Positions 1 through 12,034 of a stretch of 64,000 nt of DNA are shown piece by piece (within the stretch, counting starts at the first letter, position 1; every line of letters begins with the position of its first letter). A model generated the notes under the pieces. It had not been told where the DNA came from. It did not search any database and saw nothing but the letters and a program-made list of their open reading frames with translations. Origin of the DNA: Pseudomonas fluorescens (GTDB lineage Bacteria; Pseudomonadota; Gammaproteobacteria; Pseudomonadales; Pseudomonadaceae). Where the stretch lies: contig NZ_OZ024668.1 in the NCBI RefSeq assembly GCF_902497775.2, positions 1,263,826 through 1,327,825 on the forward strand, in the 5' to 3' direction. The position numbers were made by a program, and so were the translations under genes.

Positions 1-1062
1 GTTGCCCAGCTCTTCTGGCAGCAGGCGGCTCTGTTGCATCTGCGCCATCAAGGCGAAACAGAACTCACCGCCTTGGGCCAGGGCCAGGCCGCTGCGCCAG
101 GCGGTCTCGGCATCACTGCCGCGCACCCGCACCAAGGCAGCCACCACACAGCCTTTGATCAGCAGCAGGGCGAGGGTCAGGGCGAGGAGCTGCCAGCCAT
201 GGGTGGCGAACAGCTGCAGGTCGATGAGCATGCCGATACTGACGAAGAACAGCCCTAGCAGGATGTCGCGGAACGGACGGATATCGGCTTCGATCTGATG
301 CCGGTAGTTGCTTTCACCCAGCAACATGCCGGCAAGGAAGGCGCCCAGGGCCGGGGACAGGCCCAGCAGGTGGGTCAGCCAGGCGGTCAGCAGGACGATC
401 ACCAGGGCCAGCAAGACGAACAGCTCAGCCGAGTGCGAGCTGGCCACCTCATGGAACAGGCGCGGCAGCAGCCAGCGGCTGGCCAGCAGCAGGCCGAAGA
501 AGAGGATCACGGTCTTGCCCAGGGTCAGCGGCAAGGCCCAGTACCAGGCTTGGCCGCCCTGTCCGGCAAACACCGGTACCAGGGTCAGCAGCAACACGGC
601 CACCACGTCCTGGAACAGCAGTACGCCGATGGCATTTTGGCCATGACTGCTGAAGATTTCACCGAGGCTGGTCAGCTCCTTGCTGACGATCGCCGTCGAC
701 GACAGCGCCAGGCCCGCGCCCAGCATCAACGCCACGTTGGACTGCATACCGAGCAGAACCAGCAGCCCGGCGAGGAGGATGCTGGTGCAGATCACCTGCA
801 GGCTGCCCAGGCCAAACACCACCTTGCGCAAGGCAAGCATTTTCGACAGGGAGAACTCCAGCCCCAGGGAAAACAACAAAAAGACCACGCCCATTTCGGC
901 AAGGTCCGGTAACTCCTCGCTCTCATTGACCCAGTCCAATGCCGTGGGCCCGACGAACAGGCCCACGCACAGGTAGCCGAGAACGGGCGGCAATCTCAGC
1001 CGCCGGAACACGGCAATGACGACCAGCGATGAGGCCAGGATGATCAACAGGTTGGCAAACAC
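1..1062 (-). CDS. Kef-type cation:proton antiporter (CPA2 family), partial
   Basis: The gene runs off the left edge; 354 codons from the start are present. The start is GTG at 1062, with GGGAG six bases upstream. The reverse-strand translation is strongly hydrophobic and carries CPA2 signatures: RLPPVLGYLCVGLFVGP near residue 25, FLLFSLGLEFS near 65, SSTAIVSKEL near 120, GVLLFQDVVAVLLL near 145, and LSPALGAFLAGMLLGES near 235. The family exchanges K+ or Na+ for H+ across the inner membrane. Kef and YbaL proteins usually add a C-terminal RCK/TrkA-N NAD-binding domain, which would lie beyond the window, so the subtype cannot be decided. It is divergent from the glutaredoxin-like gene across 178 bases. 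Confidence 0.9.
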   Translation of the reverse strand, partial: MFANLLIILASSLVVIAVFRRLRLPPVLGYLCVGLFVGPTALDWVNESEELPDLAEMGVVFLLFSLGLEFSLSKMLALRKVVFGLGSLQVICTSILLAGLLVLLGMQSNVALMLGAGLALSSTAIVSKELTSLGEIFSSHGQNAIGVLLFQDVVAVLLLTLVPVFAGQGGQAWYWALPLTLGKTVILFFGLLLASRWLLPRLFHEVASSHSAELFVLLALVIVLLTAWLTHLLGLSPALGAFLAGMLLGESNYRHQIEADIRPFRDILLGLFFVSIGMLIDLQLFATHGWQLLALTLALLLIKGCVVAALVRVRGSDAETAWRSGLALAQGGEFCFALMAQMQQSRLLPEELGN

Positions 1063-1240
1063 AAAACACTCCCTTGCGAAAACAGCGAAAAAACCATTAA
1101 GTCTGAACGACTTGCGCCATTTAGCCGTTGATGTGCATCAGCACTTCAATGTTATTCGCCGGCTTCAGGGGCGGCGCTCGACTGGCCCCGGTTGCAGACC
1201 TAGAATAATGATCCGTTCCTACAAATGCTGGTACCCATAA

Positions 1241-1477
1241 ATGCCTCCTGAATGCCAATTGTTCGGCACCCTGGGCTGTCACCTGTGTGAAGTGGCCGAG
1301 GCGCTGCTGATGCCATTTGTCGAGCATGGCCTGTTGGTCGAACTGGTCGATATCGCCGAGCACGAGGGCATGATCGACACCTATGGTCTGCTCATTCCAG
1401 TGTTGCGCCGTTGCGATACAGGGGCCGAGTTGCGCTGGCCCTTCGATGCCGAGCAGGTCGTGACGTTCCTGGGTTGA
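1241..1477 (+). CDS. Glutaredoxin-like protein (DUF836 family)
   Basis: This 78-residue protein opens with a beta strand (CQLFGTLGC) followed by the CxxC motif GCHLCE at about residues 12-17, then a helix and a cis-Pro turn (LLIPVL). That is the minimal thioredoxin/glutaredoxin fold of the DUF836 family. A role in thiol-disulfide exchange in the cytoplasm is inferred; the substrate is unknown. There is no good Shine-Dalgarno sequence before the ATG. It lies alone between the divergent antiporter gene and the co-oriented M15 peptidase gene. Confidence 0.82.
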   Translation: MPPECQLFGTLGCHLCEVAEALLMPFVEHGLLVELVDIAEHEGMIDTYGLLIPVLRRCDTGAELRWPFDAEQVVTFLG

Positions 1478-1572
1478 TGGTTCGGCCCTGACGGATATCT
1501 TTCCCGTCGTGCGCGGCGCTGTGCCGATGTGGACAATCCTTGGCTTCTCTCACCTCGCCAAGGAGCGGCACC

Positions 1573-2004
1573 ATGTACCTGACCGAACACTTCACCCTCG
1601 AAGAAATGACCGTCTCGGAGACCGCGGCTCGTCGGGGCATCGATAACCAGCCCGATACCCGCGTCCTGGGCAATCTGCGCTGGTTGTGCGCGACGCTGGA
1701 GCAGGTGCGCGAGCTGGTCGGCGCACCGGTGCTGGTCAGCAGCGGCTTTCGCTCGATGGAGCTGAATGAGGAAATTGGCGGTTCCCCCGGCAGTGCGCAT
1801 ACCGAGGGCCTGGCGGTTGACTTCAATGTCCCCGGGCTGACGCCGGCCGCGCTGGCGCAACGGCTGGCAGACAGCGACCTGGTGTTCGACCAGTTGATTC
1901 TTGAGTACGACCAATGGGTGCACCTGAGCGTTGCCCGGGGGCAACCGCGCCGTCAATTGCTGACGGTGCGCAAAGGGACTGGCTATCTCCCGGGTCTGGT
2001 CTGA
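1573..2004 (+). CDS. M15-family (D-Ala-D-Ala carboxypeptidase-like) metallopeptidase
   Basis: This 143-residue protein starts at ATG 1573, supported by AAGGAG eight bases upstream; a longer in-frame version from 1540 lacks that support. It shows the M15_3 zinc signature: SSGFRS near residue 57, LNEEIGGSPGSAHTEGLAVDF with a His and an Asp ligand near 65-85, and a late HLS motif near 117 (WVHLSV) for the third ligand. Family members cleave D-Ala-D-Ala or related peptidoglycan cross-bridges; phage endolysins and cellular proteins share the fold. No signal peptide is visible and no phage genes are nearby, so it is probably a chromosomal housekeeping or domesticated enzyme. Confidence 0.83.
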   Translation: MYLTEHFTLEEMTVSETAARRGIDNQPDTRVLGNLRWLCATLEQVRELVGAPVLVSSGFRSMELNEEIGGSPGSAHTEGLAVDFNVPGLTPAALAQRLADSDLVFDQLILEYDQWVHLSVARGQPRRQLLTVRKGTGYLPGLV

Positions 2005-2045
2005 CAGCAGCAGTCTGATTGACGCAGGCGACATCTCTGAATATG

Positions 2046-2061
2046 CTGTATATAAATACAG
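2046..2061 (+). promoter_or_regulatory. LexA (SOS) box
   Basis: CTGTATATAAATACAG is a perfect CTGT-N8-ACAG LexA operator with an AT-rich core. It lies 35 bases before the ATG of the small unknown gene at 2097. The same consensus appears before lexA in this window (44940-44955). Confidence 0.85.
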
Positions 2062-2096
2062 TACAGGGATGGCGCTTGCGTCGAGGGTCCGGATCA

Positions 2097-2408
2097 ATGG
2101 TCAATGTCGAACAACTGAAATACTCCGTCAATCGAATGGCTGTCGAGGTCGTGAGTGAAGCGGTACTCGAGTTGCGCCTTGACGGCCTGGTGCTGGAAGG
2201 CAAGACGCCGTTCACTAAAGTGCACTTCAACACCTGCTTCGCCGAGATCGAAGCCCTGTTCCAGCGCGCGGGCTACCACCGGCCACTGGATGTGGTCGGT
2301 TATCAGGGGTTGTTGTATGCGCTCTACGACCCTAGCCGCTGGGAGGCGGTCGAGGTGCTGCGCTGGCTCAAGGAGTTCACCGAGGCTGCGGCCGCCGAAG
2401 CTGGCTGA
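2097..2408 (+). CDS. Small protein of unknown function, likely SOS-regulated
   Basis: The 103-residue protein starts at ATG 2097 (MVNVEQLKYSVNRM), with GAGGG about nine bases upstream. A longer in-frame start at 2019 would put the perfect LexA box at 2046-2061 inside the coding region, which argues against it. The sequence is soluble and mixed alpha/beta, with no signal peptide, Cys motif or recognisable nucleotide-binding motif; it ends in an acidic Ala-rich helix. I do not recognise a domain. P. aeruginosa has several small unknown LexA-regulon genes (PA0922 is one I recall), but I cannot confirm that this is an ortholog. SOS induction is inferred only from the operator. Confidence 0.8.
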   Translation: MVNVEQLKYSVNRMAVEVVSEAVLELRLDGLVLEGKTPFTKVHFNTCFAEIEALFQRAGYHRPLDVVGYQGLLYALYDPSRWEAVEVLRWLKEFTEAAAAEAG

Positions 2409-2458
2409 GCGCACGGGCATGGGGGATAATGGCCGGTCCATCTGTCCTGAGTGTTCCC

Positions 2459-3346
2459 ATGGCCACGCCTCCTTTCGATCCGGCTCAGCATCAAGCCAGT
2501 ACTGTCTGCCTGCCGCCTGGCAACTGGGCGACAGTCGTCGATTGCCTGAGCGAGCACTTCAAGGCCATCGGCCGCGAGCAGTGGCTCGATCGCATCGCCC
2601 GCGGTCGGGTACTCGATGCCCAGGGCGCGCCGATCAGCGCTACGCTTGCCTACCGCCCGGGCTTGCGCATCCATTATTTTCGCGAAGTGCCGAACGAAAA
2701 GCCGATTCCGGTCGAAGAAACCATCCTGCACATCGATGAGCACCTGGTGGTGGCCGATAAGCCGCATTTCCTGCCGGTCACCCCAACGGGCGAGTATGTC
2801 GAACAGACTTTGCTGCGCCGGTTGATCCGCCGTCTCGACAACCCCAACCTGGTGCCCTTGCACCGTATCGACCGGCACACTGCCGGGCTGGTGCTGTTCT
2901 CGGCCAACCCCCAGAGCCGCTCGGCCTACCAGTCGTTGTTCCCCAACCGGCAGATCGACAAGCGCTACCAGGCTATCGCCCGCGCCTTGCCCGAGCGTGA
3001 GTTTCCACTGGTGCACAAGAGCCGTCTGGTCAACGGCGAGCCGTTCTTTCGCATGCAGGAAGTGGAGGGGGTGAGCAACAGCGAAACCCTGGCCCAGGTG
3101 CTGGAGAAAAACGGCGAGCTGTGGCGCTACGGGCTCTCGCCGGTAACCGGCAAGACACACCAGTTGCGCGTGCACATGACTGCCCTGGGTGCGAGTATCT
3201 GCAACGATCCGTTCTATCCGAATATCGTCCAGGGGCCGGACGACTACAGCAAGCCTTTGAAACTGCTGGCGCAAAGCCTTCGTTTCAAGGACCCGTTGAA
3301 CGCTGAAGAACGTTATTTCGAAAGCCGGCTGACGCTCGACTGGTAA
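2459..3346 (+). CDS. RluA-family pseudouridine synthase
   Basis: This 295-residue protein starts at ATG 2459 (MATPPFDP). It contains the RluA-type catalytic signature HRIDRHTAGLVLF at about residues 138-150, where the Asp of HRIDR is the conserved nucleophile that isomerises uridine in RNA. Near residue 235 is the conserved motif VTGKTHQLRVHM, and the C terminus follows the usual fold. A short S4-like N-terminal stretch may be present. Its RNA target (23S rRNA, tRNA or both) cannot be told from sequence alone. It is convergent with aer, with a shared hairpin between them. Confidence 0.88.
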   Translation: MATPPFDPAQHQASTVCLPPGNWATVVDCLSEHFKAIGREQWLDRIARGRVLDAQGAPISATLAYRPGLRIHYFREVPNEKPIPVEETILHIDEHLVVADKPHFLPVTPTGEYVEQTLLRRLIRRLDNPNLVPLHRIDRHTAGLVLFSANPQSRSAYQSLFPNRQIDKRYQAIARALPEREFPLVHKSRLVNGEPFFRMQEVEGVSNSETLAQVLEKNGELWRYGLSPVTGKTHQLRVHMTALGASICNDPFYPNIVQGPDDYSKPLKLLAQSLRFKDPLNAEERYFESRLTLDW

Positions 3347-3352
3347 GGCGGG

Positions 3353-3385
3353 AAACTGCGCACCACCAGGGGCGATGCGCAGTTT
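3353..3385. terminator. Bidirectional hairpin between convergent genes
   Basis: A perfect 10-bp stem, AAACTGCGCA (3353-3362) with TGCGCAGTTT (3376-3385), and a 13-base loop fill the 42-base gap between the pseudouridine synthase and aer. The stem ends in A/T pairs, giving short T-runs on either strand. Confidence 0.6.
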
Positions 3386-3388
3386 GGC

Positions 3389-4954
3389 TTAGCGGTTGAA
3401 GCGCTCCACCAGCGAGTACTGGCTGGTGGCGGTGCGGGTCAGCTCTTCGCTGAGCAGCGCCGAATGCTGGGCCTGTTCCGAGGTCTGGTCGGCCAATTGG
3501 GCGATGGTGCTGATATTGCGGCTGATTTCGTCGGCAACCGCAGTCTGCTCTTCGGTAGCGGCGGCAATCTGCGTAGCCATGTCGGTGATGTTGGCCACCG
3601 CTTCACTGATACCCACCAATGCCTGGTCTGCTTCCATCACCCGCGCCACGCCTTCTTCTGCCTGGCGATGGCCGCTTTCCATGGTCTGCACGGCGCTGTT
3701 GGCGGTTTGTTGCAGCTTGGCGATCAGGCCGTGGATCTGCCCGGTGGACTCAGCAGTGCGTTGCGCCAGCTGGCGCACCTCGTCGGCCACCACGGCAAAG
3801 CCGCGACCCATCTCACCGGCCCGGGCCGCTTCGATGGCCGCGTTCAGGGCCAGCAGGTTGGTCTGGTCGGCAATGCCCTTGATCACATCGACCACCCCGC
3901 CGATTTCGTCGCTGTCGCGGGCCAGCTGGGTCACGGTCAGGCCGGTTTCGCCGACGGCAGCCGACAGGCGCTGGATGGCTTCGCGGGTTTCCCCGGCGAT
4001 GTCACGGCCGCGCCCGGTCAGGCGATTGGCTTCCTGGGTGGCATCGGCGGTGCGCTGTACGTGGTTGGCCACTTCCTGGGTGGTGGCGGCCATCTGGTTG
4101 ACGGCGGCGGCGACCTGTTCGGTCTCGACCCGCTGGCGCTCAAGCCCCGAGGAGCTGTTGTGAGCCAGGGTGTCGGATTGGCGCGCCTGTTCGTTAAGGT
4201 GTTCGGCGGTGTCCTGCAGGCGGGTCAGGCAGGTTTTCATCCGCGCGTCCTGGCTGAGCATGGCCATTTCCAGGCGCGCCTGCACGCCGCGGCTGTCGGT
4301 GTACATCTGCGCGATCAGCGGGTCGGAGGTGGTCTGTTCGGCCAGGCGCAGCAGGCGCTTGAGGCCGCGTTGCTGCCAGCTCAGACCGAGCAGGCCGAGC
4401 GGTACCGAGAGGCCGGCGGCCAGGGCAAAACCCCAGGAGTGGCCGAGCCAGTTGCCGATCAGAAAGCCGATCTGGCTGACGAGAATGAACGGCAACCAGT
4501 CCTGCATCACCGGCAGCCACTTGTCGCGGCGCGGGATGGCCGGCTTGCCCTGGTTGATGCGCTGGTACAGTGCTTCGGCGCGGCGGACCTGCTCGGCGGT
4601 GGGCTTGACCCGTACCGATTCGAAGCCCACGACCTGATTGTTCTCGAACACCGGCGTGACATAGGCGTTGACCCAGTAATGGTCACCCGATTTGCAGCGG
4701 TTCTTGACGATGCCCATCCAGGGCAGGCCTTGCTTGAGCGTAGTCCACATATGCGCAAAAACGGCAGGCGGCACATCCGGGTGACGAACCAGGTTGTGCG
4801 GTGCGCGCATCAGCTCCTCGCGAGAGAAGCCGCTGATTTCGACGAAGGCGTCGTTGCAGTAAGTGATAACGCCCTTGGCATCAGTGGTCGAAATCAATCG
4901 TTGCTGAGCTGGGAAAGTCCGTTCGCGCTGGGTAATCGGCTGGTTGTTACGCAT
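3389..4954 (-). CDS. aer: Aerotaxis receptor Aer (PAS-containing methyl-accepting chemotaxis protein)
   Basis: The protein has 521 residues from ATG 4954 ([15 protein letters not shown]); a start six codons earlier is also open. The N terminus is a PAS domain (about 10-125) of the Aer type: [31 protein letters not shown] and [17 protein letters not shown], which in Aer binds FAD to sense redox or oxygen. A hydrophobic segment at about 150-190 anchors it in the inner membrane. The C-terminal half is a chemoreceptor signalling domain with the hairpin tip [21 protein letters not shown]. It should pass signals to CheA/CheW. A perfect ANR box lies upstream (5029-5042), fitting the known oxygen control of aer in P. 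aeruginosa. Confidence 0.92.
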   Translation of the reverse strand: MRNNQPITQRERTFPAQQRLISTTDAKGVITYCNDAFVEISGFSREELMRAPHNLVRHPDVPPAVFAHMWTTLKQGLPWMGIVKNRCKSGDHYWVNAYVTPVFENNQVVGFESVRVKPTAEQVRRAEALYQRINQGKPAIPRRDKWLPVMQDWLPFILVSQIGFLIGNWLGHSWGFALAAGLSVPLGLLGLSWQQRGLKRLLRLAEQTTSDPLIAQMYTDSRGVQARLEMAMLSQDARMKTCLTRLQDTAEHLNEQARQSDTLAHNSSSGLERQRVETEQVAAAVNQMAATTQEVANHVQRTADATQEANRLTGRGRDIAGETREAIQRLSAAVGETGLTVTQLARDSDEIGGVVDVIKGIADQTNLLALNAAIEAARAGEMGRGFAVVADEVRQLAQRTAESTGQIHGLIAKLQQTANSAVQTMESGHRQAEEGVARVMEADQALVGISEAVANITDMATQIAAATEEQTAVADEISRNISTIAQLADQTSEQAQHSALLSEELTRTATSQYSLVERFNR

Positions 4955-5028
4955 TAGCTGTTCAATCCGCAAGGCTTTCGAGAGGTATCGGCACGCCGGG
5001 GGTTTTGTTGAATGAATATTTGCAGGGC

Positions 5029-5042
5029 TTGATTTCGATCAA
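5029..5042. promoter_or_regulatory. ANR/FNR-type box upstream of aer
   Basis: TTGATTTCGATCAA matches the ANR/FNR consensus TTGAT-N4-ATCAA at every fixed position. It lies about 75 bases before the aer start and about 100 bases downstream of the CPBP protease stop, so aer is the likely target. Confidence 0.8.
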
Positions 5043-5144
5043 GGAGTCCTGATCTGACCTGCGCTAAGTCATTCGTGCAAAATTCAACAAATTAGCTGCA
5101 TTCTTTCATGTTTTTGACACAAAAGTCAGCTAATGACCGCAAGT

Positions 5145-5921
5145 TCACAACGGTGCCAGCATTGGGTAACTGAACCCGGCAAAGTGCGCCAGGTTCAGGC
5201 CGAAATGGCACAGCACAGCGGCGAAAAGTCCGCCATATCGATAAGCCAGGCCATAGCAGATACCGGCAAGTCCGGCCAGCAGCACCCATTGCCAGCCAGC
5301 GCCCAGGTGGGCCAGGCCGAACAACGCGGCGGCCAGCAGCAGCGCCAGGTTCTGGTTCTTCAACAAACGTTGCAGGCCGCCCTGGAGGTAGCCGCGAAAC
5401 AGCAGCTCTTCGGTCAGGCACACCAGCAGCAGGTTGTTCATGGCCCAGATCCAGGCCTGTTCAGGCCACTTCGGCGCCCAGGCGATCATCCCCAGCAGCC
5501 AGGCGCCACCCAGGCATAGTGCGATCACCAGCGGCAGGGTCCAGGCCAGGCTTGCCAGTGGGCGCTTGTTTTTCAAGGCCAGCACCCAGGGGCAAGCCAG
5601 CAGCAGCCAGAAGCCAATCAGCGGCTTGTCGAGGTTCAGGTACATGGAAAAGGGCAGGGCGTCGCTGCTAAAGCGCACCTTGTCGATGACCTTGGCGCCG
5701 CTGAAGCCTGGCAGCATATGCAGGGCCAGGCCGAAGGCCAGGACCACGAACAGGGCATGGCCGACCAGCTTCTGCCACAGGCTGGCGCGGCGTACCAGCA
5801 AGCCGGCGCAAAGCAGGGCAATCAGGCTGGGCAGGGCCAACAGGCCGAGATTGCCTTTGAACAGGGCGAAGATATAACCGAGGCCGAGCAGCGCCAGGCC
5901 GATCCATTGCGGAGCAAGCAT
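5145..5921 (-). CDS. CPBP-family intramembrane metalloprotease
   Basis: The 258-residue polytopic membrane protein starts at ATG 5921, with AAAGGA six bases upstream; an in-frame start at 5942 is less likely. It is mostly transmembrane helices and carries the CPBP (CAAX protease/bacteriocin-processing) motifs: TEELLFRGYL (EExxxR) at about residue 170, FGLAHL at about 200, and CHFGLNLAHF (HxxxN) near 240. These Glu and His residues form the proposed metal site in the membrane. The substrate is unknown. It is co-directional with and just upstream of aer, but the ANR box suggests separate control. Confidence 0.86.
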   Translation of the reverse strand: MLAPQWIGLALLGLGYIFALFKGNLGLLALPSLIALLCAGLLVRRASLWQKLVGHALFVVLAFGLALHMLPGFSGAKVIDKVRFSSDALPFSMYLNLDKPLIGFWLLLACPWVLALKNKRPLASLAWTLPLVIALCLGGAWLLGMIAWAPKWPEQAWIWAMNNLLLVCLTEELLFRGYLQGGLQRLLKNQNLALLLAAALFGLAHLGAGWQWVLLAGLAGICYGLAYRYGGLFAAVLCHFGLNLAHFAGFSYPMLAPL

Positions 5922-6043
5922 GAGACATCCTTTGAAAAGCAAAACGTGAACCCTTCGACTGCGCTACTGAGCGCGAGGACACGCCTGTCGGCCATCCTTT
6001 GGCCATTACTGCTTATCGTACGTTGTCTGCGGCACAAGGCAAA

Positions 6044-6067
6044 GGCCCGGTCACCAGGGACCGGGCC
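6044..6067 (-). terminator. Rho-independent terminator of acnA
   Basis: The stem is GGCCCGGTC (6044-6052) with GACCGGGCC (6059-6067) and a six-base loop, just past the acnA stop at 6074. On the minus strand it is followed by TTTGCCTTG, a short T-run. Confidence 0.65.
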
Positions 6068-6073
6068 GTCACT

Positions 6074-8815
<2,742 letters not shown>

Positions 8816-9068
8816 TACCAACTCCTTCTGCGCCGGTGAACGGCAATCTTCCCTGCTGTCGCCGGTTCACCGCCTCTGTGACAGTCCGCACGGCACGGAC
8901 CTGGCTGAACGGTCAGGTTAGCCCTGTTTGGCGGACCTGACCATGTACTGGACCGGCGGGACGTGTCGCAGGTTCCGAACTTCCTTTATCATTCGCCGAT
9001 TTACCGGCGCTGCGTATTGCGCCCGGTCAGGGTTGGCGTGATTGGGCGCCAGCCGTCCTGGAGTGAAG

Positions 9069-10133
9069 ATGAATACCCTGTTTATGCATTGCCGGCCCGG
9101 TTTCGAAAGTGAAGTCTGTGCCGAAATCGCCGAGCATGCCGCGCGCCTGAACGTCGCCGGCTACGCCAAGGCCAAGCCGCAGAGCGCCTGCGCCGAATTC
9201 ATCTGCAATGACGCCGAAGGTGCCGAGCAGATGATGTGCGAGCTGCGTTTTGCCCAGCTGATCTTCCCCCGGCAATGGGCCCGCGGCGCGTTCATCGAAC
9301 TGCCGGAAACCGACCGCATCAGCGTGCTACTCGAAGCGCTGGCGGACTATCCGCAATGCGGCAGCCTGTGGCTGGAGGTGATGGACACCAACGACGGCAA
9401 GGAGCTTTCGACCTTCTGCCGCAAGTTCGAAGTGCCGCTGCGCAAGGCCCTGAGCAAGGCCGGGCGCCTGGTTGAAGACCCGAGCAAGCCACGTTTGCTG
9501 CTGACCTTCGTCAGTGGCCGGCGGGTGTTTGTCGGCCTGGCGGCGGCAGATAATTCGGCAATGTGGCCAATGGGCATCCCGCGCCTGAAGTTCCCCCGTG
9601 AAGCACCGAGTCGTTCGACCCTGAAGCTGGAAGAGGCCTGGCACCACTTCATCCCTCGTGACCAATGGGATGCGCGGTTGTCCGATGACATGACCGGGGT
9701 TGACCTCGGCGCGGCGCCAGGCGGCTGGACCTATCAGCTGGTCAAGCGCGGCATGCTGGTAACGGCCATCGACAACGGGCCGATGGCCGAAAGCCTGATG
9801 GACACCGGCCTGGTACAGCACCTGATGGCTGACGGTTTTACCTACAAGCCCAAGCAGATTGTGGACTGGATGGTCTGCGACATCGTCGAGAAGCCGGCGC
9901 GCAGTGCCGCCTTGCTGGAAACCTGGCTGGGCGAGGGCCTGTGCCGGGAAGCGGTGGTCAACCTCAAGCTGCCGATGAAGCAGCGCTATGCCGAGGTGCG
10001 GCGCTTGCTTGAGCGCATCGAGGAAGGCTTCAAGGCGCGCAAGGTCAAGGTGTCGATCGGTTGCAAGCAGCTGTATCACGACCGTGAAGAAGTGACCTGC
10101 CACCTGCGCCGCCTGGATCTGAAACCGCGTTGA
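9069..10133 (+). CDS. rlmM: 23S rRNA 2'-O-ribose cytidine methyltransferase RlmM
   Basis: The 354-residue protein starts at ATG 9069 (MNTLFMHCRPGFESEV), with GGAG eight bases upstream. The N-terminal part matches the RlmM THUMP-like region (CAEFICNDAEGAEQMM). The C-terminal FtsJ-type Rossmann methyltransferase has the SAM motif DLGAAPGGWTYQL near residue 213 and a DWMVCDIVEKPAR motif near 270. RlmM methylates C2498 of 23S rRNA in E. coli. It is followed by the TusA-like gene on the same strand, with a REP-like element in the 122-base gap. Confidence 0.95.
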   Translation: MNTLFMHCRPGFESEVCAEIAEHAARLNVAGYAKAKPQSACAEFICNDAEGAEQMMCELRFAQLIFPRQWARGAFIELPETDRISVLLEALADYPQCGSLWLEVMDTNDGKELSTFCRKFEVPLRKALSKAGRLVEDPSKPRLLLTFVSGRRVFVGLAAADNSAMWPMGIPRLKFPREAPSRSTLKLEEAWHHFIPRDQWDARLSDDMTGVDLGAAPGGWTYQLVKRGMLVTAIDNGPMAESLMDTGLVQHLMADGFTYKPKQIVDWMVCDIVEKPARSAALLETWLGEGLCREAVVNLKLPMKQRYAEVRRLLERIEEGFKARKVKVSIGCKQLYHDREEVTCHLRRLDLKPR

Positions 10134-10160
10134 GGCCCTTGCTGGCAAGGTTGCCAACAC

Positions 10161-10190
10161 AACCTGTGGGAGCCGGCGTTGCCGGCGGTG
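10161..10190 (+). repeat. Single REP-like element
   Basis: CTGTGGGAGCCGGCGTTGCC followed by GGCGG is a variant of the GTGGGAGC-GGCTTGCC-GGCGA REP core common between Pseudomonas genes. Only one copy is evident here, between rlmM and the tusA-like gene. Confidence 0.55.
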
Positions 10191-10255
10191 AGTCCAGTGA
10201 AGATGACCCTGTCGCCTGCATGAGCGACAATAGCTGATTGTTTCCGGAGTTCTAC

Positions 10256-10498
10256 ATGACTGACCTCACCCCCGACGCCACCCTCGACGCCACCGGCCTG
10301 AACTGCCCGGAGCCGGTGATGATGCTGCACCAGCACATTCGCGACCTGGCCCCCGGCGGCCTGCTCAAGGTGATCGCCACCGATCCCTCGACCCGTCGCG
10401 ATATCCCCAAGTTCTGCGTGTTCCTCGACCACCAGCTGGTCCAGCAGCAGGAAGAGGCGGGCACTTACCTGTACTGGATCCGCAAGAAGCTCGACTAG
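10256..10498 (+). CDS. tusA: Sulfurtransferase TusA
   Basis: The 80-residue protein starts at ATG 10256, with CCGGAG seven bases upstream. It has the TusA/SirA signature [16 protein letters not shown] with the single active Cys at about residue 19, and the later [18 protein letters not shown]. TusA relays persulfide sulfur from IscS toward tRNA 2-thiouridine synthesis and other sulfur carriers. The stop codon overlaps that of the convergent MATE gene: the four bases CTAG at 10495-10498 serve both stops. Confidence 0.92.
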   Translation: MTDLTPDATLDATGLNCPEPVMMLHQHIRDLAPGGLLKVIATDPSTRRDIPKFCVFLDHQLVQQQEEAGTYLYWIRKKLD

Positions 10499-11892
10499 CG
10501 CTTTTCGGCGCGGCGAATGTGTTTGGCGCTGCTGCGCGCCAGGCGAATCGCCAGCATCAGGGCCGCGCACGTCAGGCCGGCAATCAGGCCTTCCCACAGG
10601 CCGTTAGGGCCGCTGGCCGGGCCGAGCAGATCGGTCAGGCCCAGCACGTAGCCCACCGGCAAGCCGATGCCCCAGTAGGCGAACAGGGTCAGGATCATGG
10701 TCACCCGGGTGTCCTGGTAACCGCGCAGGGCCCCGGCGGCAATCACCTGGATGGCGTCGGAGAACTGATACAGCGCGGCATACACGATCAGCATCGCGGC
10801 AATCTGGATCACTGCGGTGTCCGGGGTGTAGATCGAGGCGATTGGCTCGCGCATCAGCAGGATCAGGCTGGCCGAGAAGCAGGCAAACACCAGCGCCGCG
10901 CCCAGCCCCACGAGGGCGGCGAAGCGCGCCTGGCGTGGCAGCCCGGCGCCAACAGCTTGGCCAACCCGCACGGTCACCGCCATCCCCAGCGAATACGGAA
11001 TCATGAACAGCAGCGAGCTGATGTTCAGGGCAATCTGGTGCCCGGCAACCACGGTCGGGCCGAGGCTGCCGATCAGCAGGGCAATCACCGCGAAAATGCT
11101 CGACTCGGCGAACACCGCAATGCCGATCGGCAGGCCGACGCCGACCAGGCGCTTGATCACCGGCCATTGCGGCTTGTCGACGCGCACCAGCACCCGGCTC
11201 TGGGCATAGGCTGGGGCCCAGCGGGTCCAGGCGGCCATGCTCAGGGCCATGAACCACATGACGATGCCGCTGGCCCAGCCGCAACCGACGCCGCCCAGGG
11301 CCGGCATGCCGAAGTGGCCGTAAATCAGTACATAGTTCAGTGGGATGTTCAGCAGCAGGCCGGACAAGCCAATGACCATGCTCGGCCGGGTCCGGCCCAG
11401 GGCATCGCTGTAGCAGCGCAACACGTAATAGAGGGCGACGCCGGGGAAGCCGAAGGCGATGCCCTGCAAATAGCCCATGCTCGGCGCCACCAACTGCGGG
11501 TCGACCTTCATCCACTGCAGGATCGGTTCGGCGCTGAGCAACAGGCCGCTGGCGATCAGGCCAACGCTCAGCGCCAGCCACAGCGCCTGGCGCACCAGCG
11601 GGCCGATTTCGGCATGCTGGCCGGCGCCATAGCGCTGGGCGACCTTGGGCGTGGTGGCCAGCAGGGTGCCGGTCATCAGCAGGTACACCGGAATCCAGAT
11701 CGAGTTGCCCAGGGCCACCGCAGCCAGGTCGCGCGGGCTGACCCGGCCGGCCATCACCGCATCGACAAAGCCCATGGCGGTGGTCGCCAACTGGGCAATG
11801 ATGATGGGCGTGGCCAGCATCAGCAGGCCGCGCAGCTCGGTGCGAATCCGCGTCGGGCGTGACAGGGCGGGGGTTTGGGTGTCGGCAGTCAT
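10495..11892 (-). CDS. norM: MATE-family multidrug efflux transporter (NorM/PmpM type)
   Basis: This 465-residue membrane protein most likely starts at ATG 11892 ([13 protein letters not shown]); an in-frame start at 11931 has no better support. It contains about twelve hydrophobic segments in two repeats and MATE motifs such as [19 protein letters not shown] near the N terminus, [17 protein letters not shown], and [18 protein letters not shown] in the second half. NorM/PmpM exporters use H+ or Na+ to expel cationic drugs and dyes. The gene is convergent with tusA and divergent from pdxB. Confidence 0.9.
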   Translation of the reverse strand: MTADTQTPALSRPTRIRTELRGLLMLATPIIIAQLATTAMGFVDAVMAGRVSPRDLAAVALGNSIWIPVYLLMTGTLLATTPKVAQRYGAGQHAEIGPLVRQALWLALSVGLIASGLLLSAEPILQWMKVDPQLVAPSMGYLQGIAFGFPGVALYYVLRCYSDALGRTRPSMVIGLSGLLLNIPLNYVLIYGHFGMPALGGVGCGWASGIVMWFMALSMAAWTRWAPAYAQSRVLVRVDKPQWPVIKRLVGVGLPIGIAVFAESSIFAVIALLIGSLGPTVVAGHQIALNISSLLFMIPYSLGMAVTVRVGQAVGAGLPRQARFAALVGLGAALVFACFSASLILLMREPIASIYTPDTAVIQIAAMLIVYAALYQFSDAIQVIAAGALRGYQDTRVTMILTLFAYWGIGLPVGYVLGLTDLLGPASGPNGLWEGLIAGLTCAALMLAIRLARSSAKHIRRAEKR

Positions 11893-12034
11893 CGGTGTCA
11901 CAAGGCAGGTGTCCACATAAAAGATGGGCAAAGCCGGCTAGTCTACGCCTTGACGCGGCAGTCAGGAACCTTGCCTGCCTGTGGATCGGCCCACCCGTAT
12001 CGGCCTACACTGCGCACCCCGATAGGAGAGCGCC

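Noticed and set aside
10519..11862. A 447-residue plus-strand frame opposite norM
   Set aside because: Gly/His/Gln-rich product typical of antisense reading in high-GC DNA.
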